From NCBI RefSeq assembly GCF_014805625.2, contig NW_023998415.1:716407-780406 (forward strand): DNA of 64,000 nucleotides. The letters run 5' to 3'. The DNA is from Glossina fuscipes. Its lineage: Eukaryota > Arthropoda > Insecta > Diptera > Glossinidae. Position 1 is the stretch's first letter, and each line of letters opens with the position of its first letter. Below the pieces are notes generated by a model. That model was not told the DNA's origin. It saw nothing but the letters and a program-made list of their open reading frames with translations, and did not search any database. The position numbers and the translations under genes are program-made. This document shows, one piece after another, positions 60,359 to 64,000 of the stretch.

Positions 60359-62189
60359 CCAATTTTTTCCGACTCGAAAGTTGTTCTCTTTCGGAAGATT
60401 CTATGTTGGTTTTAAAATAACAAATTATTTCAAAAGAATGGAAAACAAAAACGTTGCGCGCTCTTAGCTTACAAAGCTGACACCGCAATAAGACAATGAA
60501 CCGCCATTACCACAATCACCAACATCAGCCTGCCCACGCACACCTTATTTTCTCATGTTAGGGGTTAGATTGGTTAATGATTAAGGTAACACGTAAACGT
60601 CACGTAATATTTAGTTAACACGCAATTCGAGCAGTTTTTCTCTTATAAACGATAAAATGGAGGGAAATTTCCGAGACTAGACCAAATAAAATTAAAACAG
60701 ATTTCCCGCAACACGAGATTGCATTTTTTTGGTCAAAATATTCCATTTATGTTTTTTGCTTTTCGTCATGATTTCTTTCAACCATTTCTTCGTTAACGTC
60801 CGTGACTATATATAGAAATTATTCTATCAATTGTTATTATACAACATGTGCAAACAAAATGTAGGCGAATTTACGGGGAAATGTAATTTCTGTAATTTCT
60901 GTCCATTGTGCATTCAAAGTTGTTTGCCTTCATTTCTATTCTTAGATATAATTTCGCTAACCATGACGTGGGCCTTAGTCTAACATCACAATAATGACAC
61001 GTGCAAGTTTTAGCACTCGTTCTCGGCAACAGGCCATAAGGTGCCCTTAGTTATTGCGTATTTGCGAGAACAAGGGGTAAAATTAATTAAATTTTAATTC
61101 TCATATATAACTAGTGGAAAAATGGCTTTCCAATCCGCATGCGAAATAAAAAAAAAAAATTCCCCAATATTCTGAAAGAGTAATCTAGTGATCCTTGCAT
61201 ATTATACCGACAATATGAATGCAGTTTCTATAAATTAGAAAATGAGTTTTAATCAGGCAGAGAATGTATTCATAAGTTTTTAAAAGAAAGGGACCATACG
61301 ATGCATAAACAGCCTGTATACGTATGTTCTTTGGTTCACCGTCATCAACGGAATATATATGCATTTGCATTCTCGTTTATAAGATGAAATTACCATTGAC
61401 TTATGACTAGTCGTTTCCTTGAAAACCTCAAAGCTGTCACCTAGAATTAATTCGATGTGTAGGTACTTTTTCGCTGCATTATTTACGGAAGCGTCTTTTT
61501 CCAATGCGCTTTCGCTAATAACGCTTCTATCTACATTGTGGCAATACATTTTGCGCTAATATGACTCTCAGTCAAGCTACATTTATGCTTCTAGAAGATC
61601 GTGTAAGAAATACGCATTTTGCACTCAATATATTCATCAACGGGAATATCTACCACTTTGCGAATATATACGTATATTTGTAGGAGATTTGATTGCAAAA
61701 TTTGCCTGATTGTTAAACCTAATATGGATATGGTGTATAGGTGATATATTAAATGGAAGTATATACGTTCTAACCAACGTGCGATATTTAATGAGACGTT
61801 CATATGAACGCATTATTTAATGTGACGCAATATCTATCCAGCGTCCCCTCATTGCTTATTTACTTGCAATCTTAATGTTCAGTGATATTATCAAATATTG
61901 GTACATGTGTTTGTATTGCCTGACAGTTCTTTAGTAATTATTAATTATTAAATGCAAGTCGATTCATATTCCTAATGTTATTGTATTGAATCAAAATGAA
62001 TCTAAAACGATTGGAATTATATTCGAATCATACTGCTCCTCATTGTTTTACCTTCAAAGTACGTTTCGCCATTTAGCGTTTGGCTTGCGTATATTTGCAA
62101 TTAACTTGTGCGCAATATTTGCAATTAACACCATTGGCCACCATATGTCATTTTTCTTTATTTTTTTTCTTTTTTAATATATATTCTCC
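59501..62189. other. AT-rich region with no recognisable gene
   Basis: It holds poly-T at about 59697-59714 and the TAA repeat at 60322. No coding region is supported. Confidence 0.5.
60322..60358. repeat. (TAA)n microsatellite
   Basis: About 37 bp of TAA. It resembles the tail of the I-like LINE, but the sequence before it does not match that element's 3' UTR. Confidence 0.9.
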
Positions 62190-62520
62190 CAAGCGAACAC
62201 TGTAGTTACCGCTGGCTGCACTGCAAACCACCATCCACGTTTTGGAATTACGTATGCACCGGCCACTTTGGCTTAATTCGATTAAAATCCTCAGGTTTGT
62301 GGAAGGATACGCGAACAATAATTTGCGCCCCACAGTATGTAACACAATCTTACATCACCTATCGGGTGTATGAAAACTCTTGGGTCCCAGATATGAGAGG
62401 TTGTGGGCTGGTGAAACTCTGCCCTTTGGGCAGGATGAGGCTTCTTTAACACCTCTAATTATTTAACGTTTACGCGTTTTTTGACCGGCGTTCTCACGCC
62501 AACGTTCCGCACTGAAAAAT
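62190..62520. other. GC-richer island with several short hairpins
   Basis: It contains cacctatcgggtg, ctgccctttgggcag (a perfect 6-bp stem with TTT loop, 62419-62433) and ggcgttctcacgcc (4-bp stem) within about 150 bp, in otherwise AT-rich DNA. I cannot match it to a known RNA or a coding region. A structured RNA or a retroelement UTR are both possible. Confidence 0.35.
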
Positions 62521-64000
62521 GTATACAACCGTTCTATGTAAATGCGATATATTGGGTGGGCATCCTGAAGTTCGTGCTATACATAGGTCGGATTATTAGT
62601 TTTCCACTTAACATACATTCTGCACTGCCATCCAATAATGCCAGCCACTCCAACACGTTATTCCTTTTCTGGTCCTCGCATTATATCACACGCCTGCTGC
62701 AAATCTTGGAACTTCATAGTGCTTCATGGTTAGTAAACGAATCCTCTGGTAGACGACTTTCGATACTCGGATTGGAGAACTCCCGTCGCCGAAAATACCA
62801 CCGCTTAATGTAAAATTATCATCATTGTTAATATTTTTTAATTGTGATGTGCGAGATAATCGATTAATTTTCAATTTTCGCGTTATTTTTCTTTGGTATA
62901 AAATTTAAGCTGGATATAGTGCCAATTCGGTGGTTATAAATTATTTTAGTAGATCTTTAGTAAAGAAATAATAATGAAATAATAATAAATAACCCGACAT
63001 CAAGAACTCAAGGACTGCCGAACTTTATTCGAAATAAGCGAAATTGTTATTTACACGTGTGTCGTATACACCCGATATGCACGTACACGCACACATATAG
63101 ACGTGCCCAAGTGTATGAATGGTTATGGATGATAGTGAAGCAATTAAACAAAAACGAATAAACCAAGTCCGCATTTAATGGCGAAAATATATTAAAGTAT
63201 AAAGTATACGTTATCGCTGTTGTAGTAATTGTTTACGAGCTTTAATATGTCTTTGTTAAAAGAAGTATAAAACGTCAAAAAAAGATTAAGAAAAAATGAA
63301 AGAGTCTCCTAAGTTGAGTAACCGGTCGACTTCATACATACAGGCGCTATACTAATATAGACCGATTTTTTAAATTCGTACTTCGAACACTTCGCTTGAT
63401 ATGGAACATTAGCCAACGATCGTTGAAGAACATTGTGAGTATGATACGTTCTTGAGCGTTAGCGCACACTCTTTTCATCAGGCTCCGCTCCCTCTTATTG
63501 TAGTCTCACATTAATATACTTCGAAGTCATACAAAAAAAAATTTATTAATATTGGTTATTGTTATGTGCTGATTGTGTGCCCATGCTTGGCGCAGCCGGG
63601 GCGTAGTGAAAGAAAAGGAAAGAAAGCTAATACAAAAAGAAATATTTAAACAATAACTTTTGCCTGCTTCTTAACGTTATACTCACATCTGAATTCCTGG
63701 AAATGCTTTTCGTAGTGTTCTCCTTAAAGCATCAACAACAATAACTTGTATAATAAGAACAACTGACTGAGTGAAAGACGTCACGCGTATATAAACATGA
63801 TTCATATTTCGTGTGGTCGCCGATCGTCGCATGAGTAAGCTAACTCTGGGTCAAATATTATCAGTCATGTGCAACTTATGAATTGTTGTTACTTGCATTA
63901 CTTGCAATTCCAGATCATTCTGCTATTTACACTTAAAGAAATTCCACTCTAATTGAAACGTCTTATGTGCTGTTACATTTTTATAGCTCCTTTTATTGCA
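62521..64000. other. Right end, no assigned gene
   Basis: A plus-strand frame (62481-62813) has no recognisable motif. From 62820 on the sequence is mostly AT-rich. The only point of interest is the possible minus-strand exon at 63687-63744. Confidence 0.45.
63687..63744 (-). CDS. Possible small exon, unrecognised product
   Basis: On the minus strand a 58-bp segment lies between TTATTATACAAG and GTGAGTATAA. The frame open through it reads IVVDALRRTLRKAFPGIQ. The donor is good and the acceptor has only a weak pyrimidine tract. I do not recognise the peptide. Such short frames with passable splice sites arise often by chance. Confidence 0.15.

Noticed and set aside
62481..62813. 110-codon plus-strand frame
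   Set aside because: There is no motif, no convincing start or splice context, and the antisense is similarly open.
1..64000. CRISPR arrays, LTR retrotransposon ends, rDNA, telomeric repeats and bacterial-type operons
   Set aside because: I looked for regular spacer-repeat arrays, paired LTRs with adjacent primer sites, rRNA-like GC-rich blocks and TTAGG-type repeats and saw none.

Overview
This is a strongly AT-rich stretch of an insect nuclear genome, most likely from a higher fly (Brachycera). The evidence is the set of decayed mobile elements it carries: I-clade LINEs with (TAA)n tails, an R1-clade LINE in a CA repeat, CR1/Jockey-type LINEs with TTTA-type tails, and a mariner relic. It also carries dispersed repeats of the 'gtccgtctgtctgt' kind that are common in fly genomes, many TA, CA and TAA microsatellites, and intron-like GT..AG junctions with A/T-rich interiors. 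There is no bacterial gene organisation, no CRISPR array and no intact long host gene. The window looks like intergenic DNA or the inside of a very large intron.

Layout. 0.7-0.9 kb: a fragment of dispersed repeat family 2. 2.6-4.4 kb (-): a collinear, badly decayed LINE (ORF1, endonuclease, end of the reverse transcriptase, 3' end). 7.3-9.05 kb: repeat family 1, three units. 9.2-9.9 kb (-): repeat family 2. 16.87-17.93 kb (+): an unprocessed S1 (trypsin-like) serine-protease pseudogene that still has recognisable introns; this is the only relic of a host gene family I can name. 18.06-18.87 kb and 30.09-31.49 kb (+): two 5'-truncated copies of one I-clade LINE, each flanked by a perfect target-site duplication and about 97-98% identical. 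19.7-21.1 kb: a four-unit block of repeat family 1. 24.7-25.5 kb: repeat family 2. 25.69-25.84 kb (-): a tRNA-derived SINE or tRNA-like relic. 32.4-33.2 kb (-), 43.55-43.87 kb (-) and 54.35-54.71 kb (+): pieces of the CR1/Jockey-like LINE family. 36.7-37.2 kb (-): C-terminal part of a mariner transposase. 39.7-39.96 kb (-): C-terminal knuckle and tail of a further LINE. 45.09-47.0 kb (+): an R1-clade LINE with a poly-A tail and an 11-bp target-site duplication, inserted at the edge of an (AC)n/ACAY-type repeat. 44.4, 56.4-56.9 and 59.0-59.5 kb: repeat family 2. 37.5 and 56.1-56.3 kb (-): repeat family 1. GC-richer, unassigned islands lie at 50.8-51.7 and 62.2-62.5 kb.

No gene here works with another. 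The coding content is retroelement reverse transcriptase, RNase H and endonuclease, transposase, and one dead protease. Two short possible host exons (52.735-52.805 kb + and 63.687-63.744 kb -) have splice-site support only. The clearest results are the two young I-like insertions with exact boundaries, the R1-clade insertion in a CA-rich target, the intron-bearing S1-protease pseudogene that has lost its catalytic residues, and two dispersed repeat families whose copies explain much of the apparently empty DNA.
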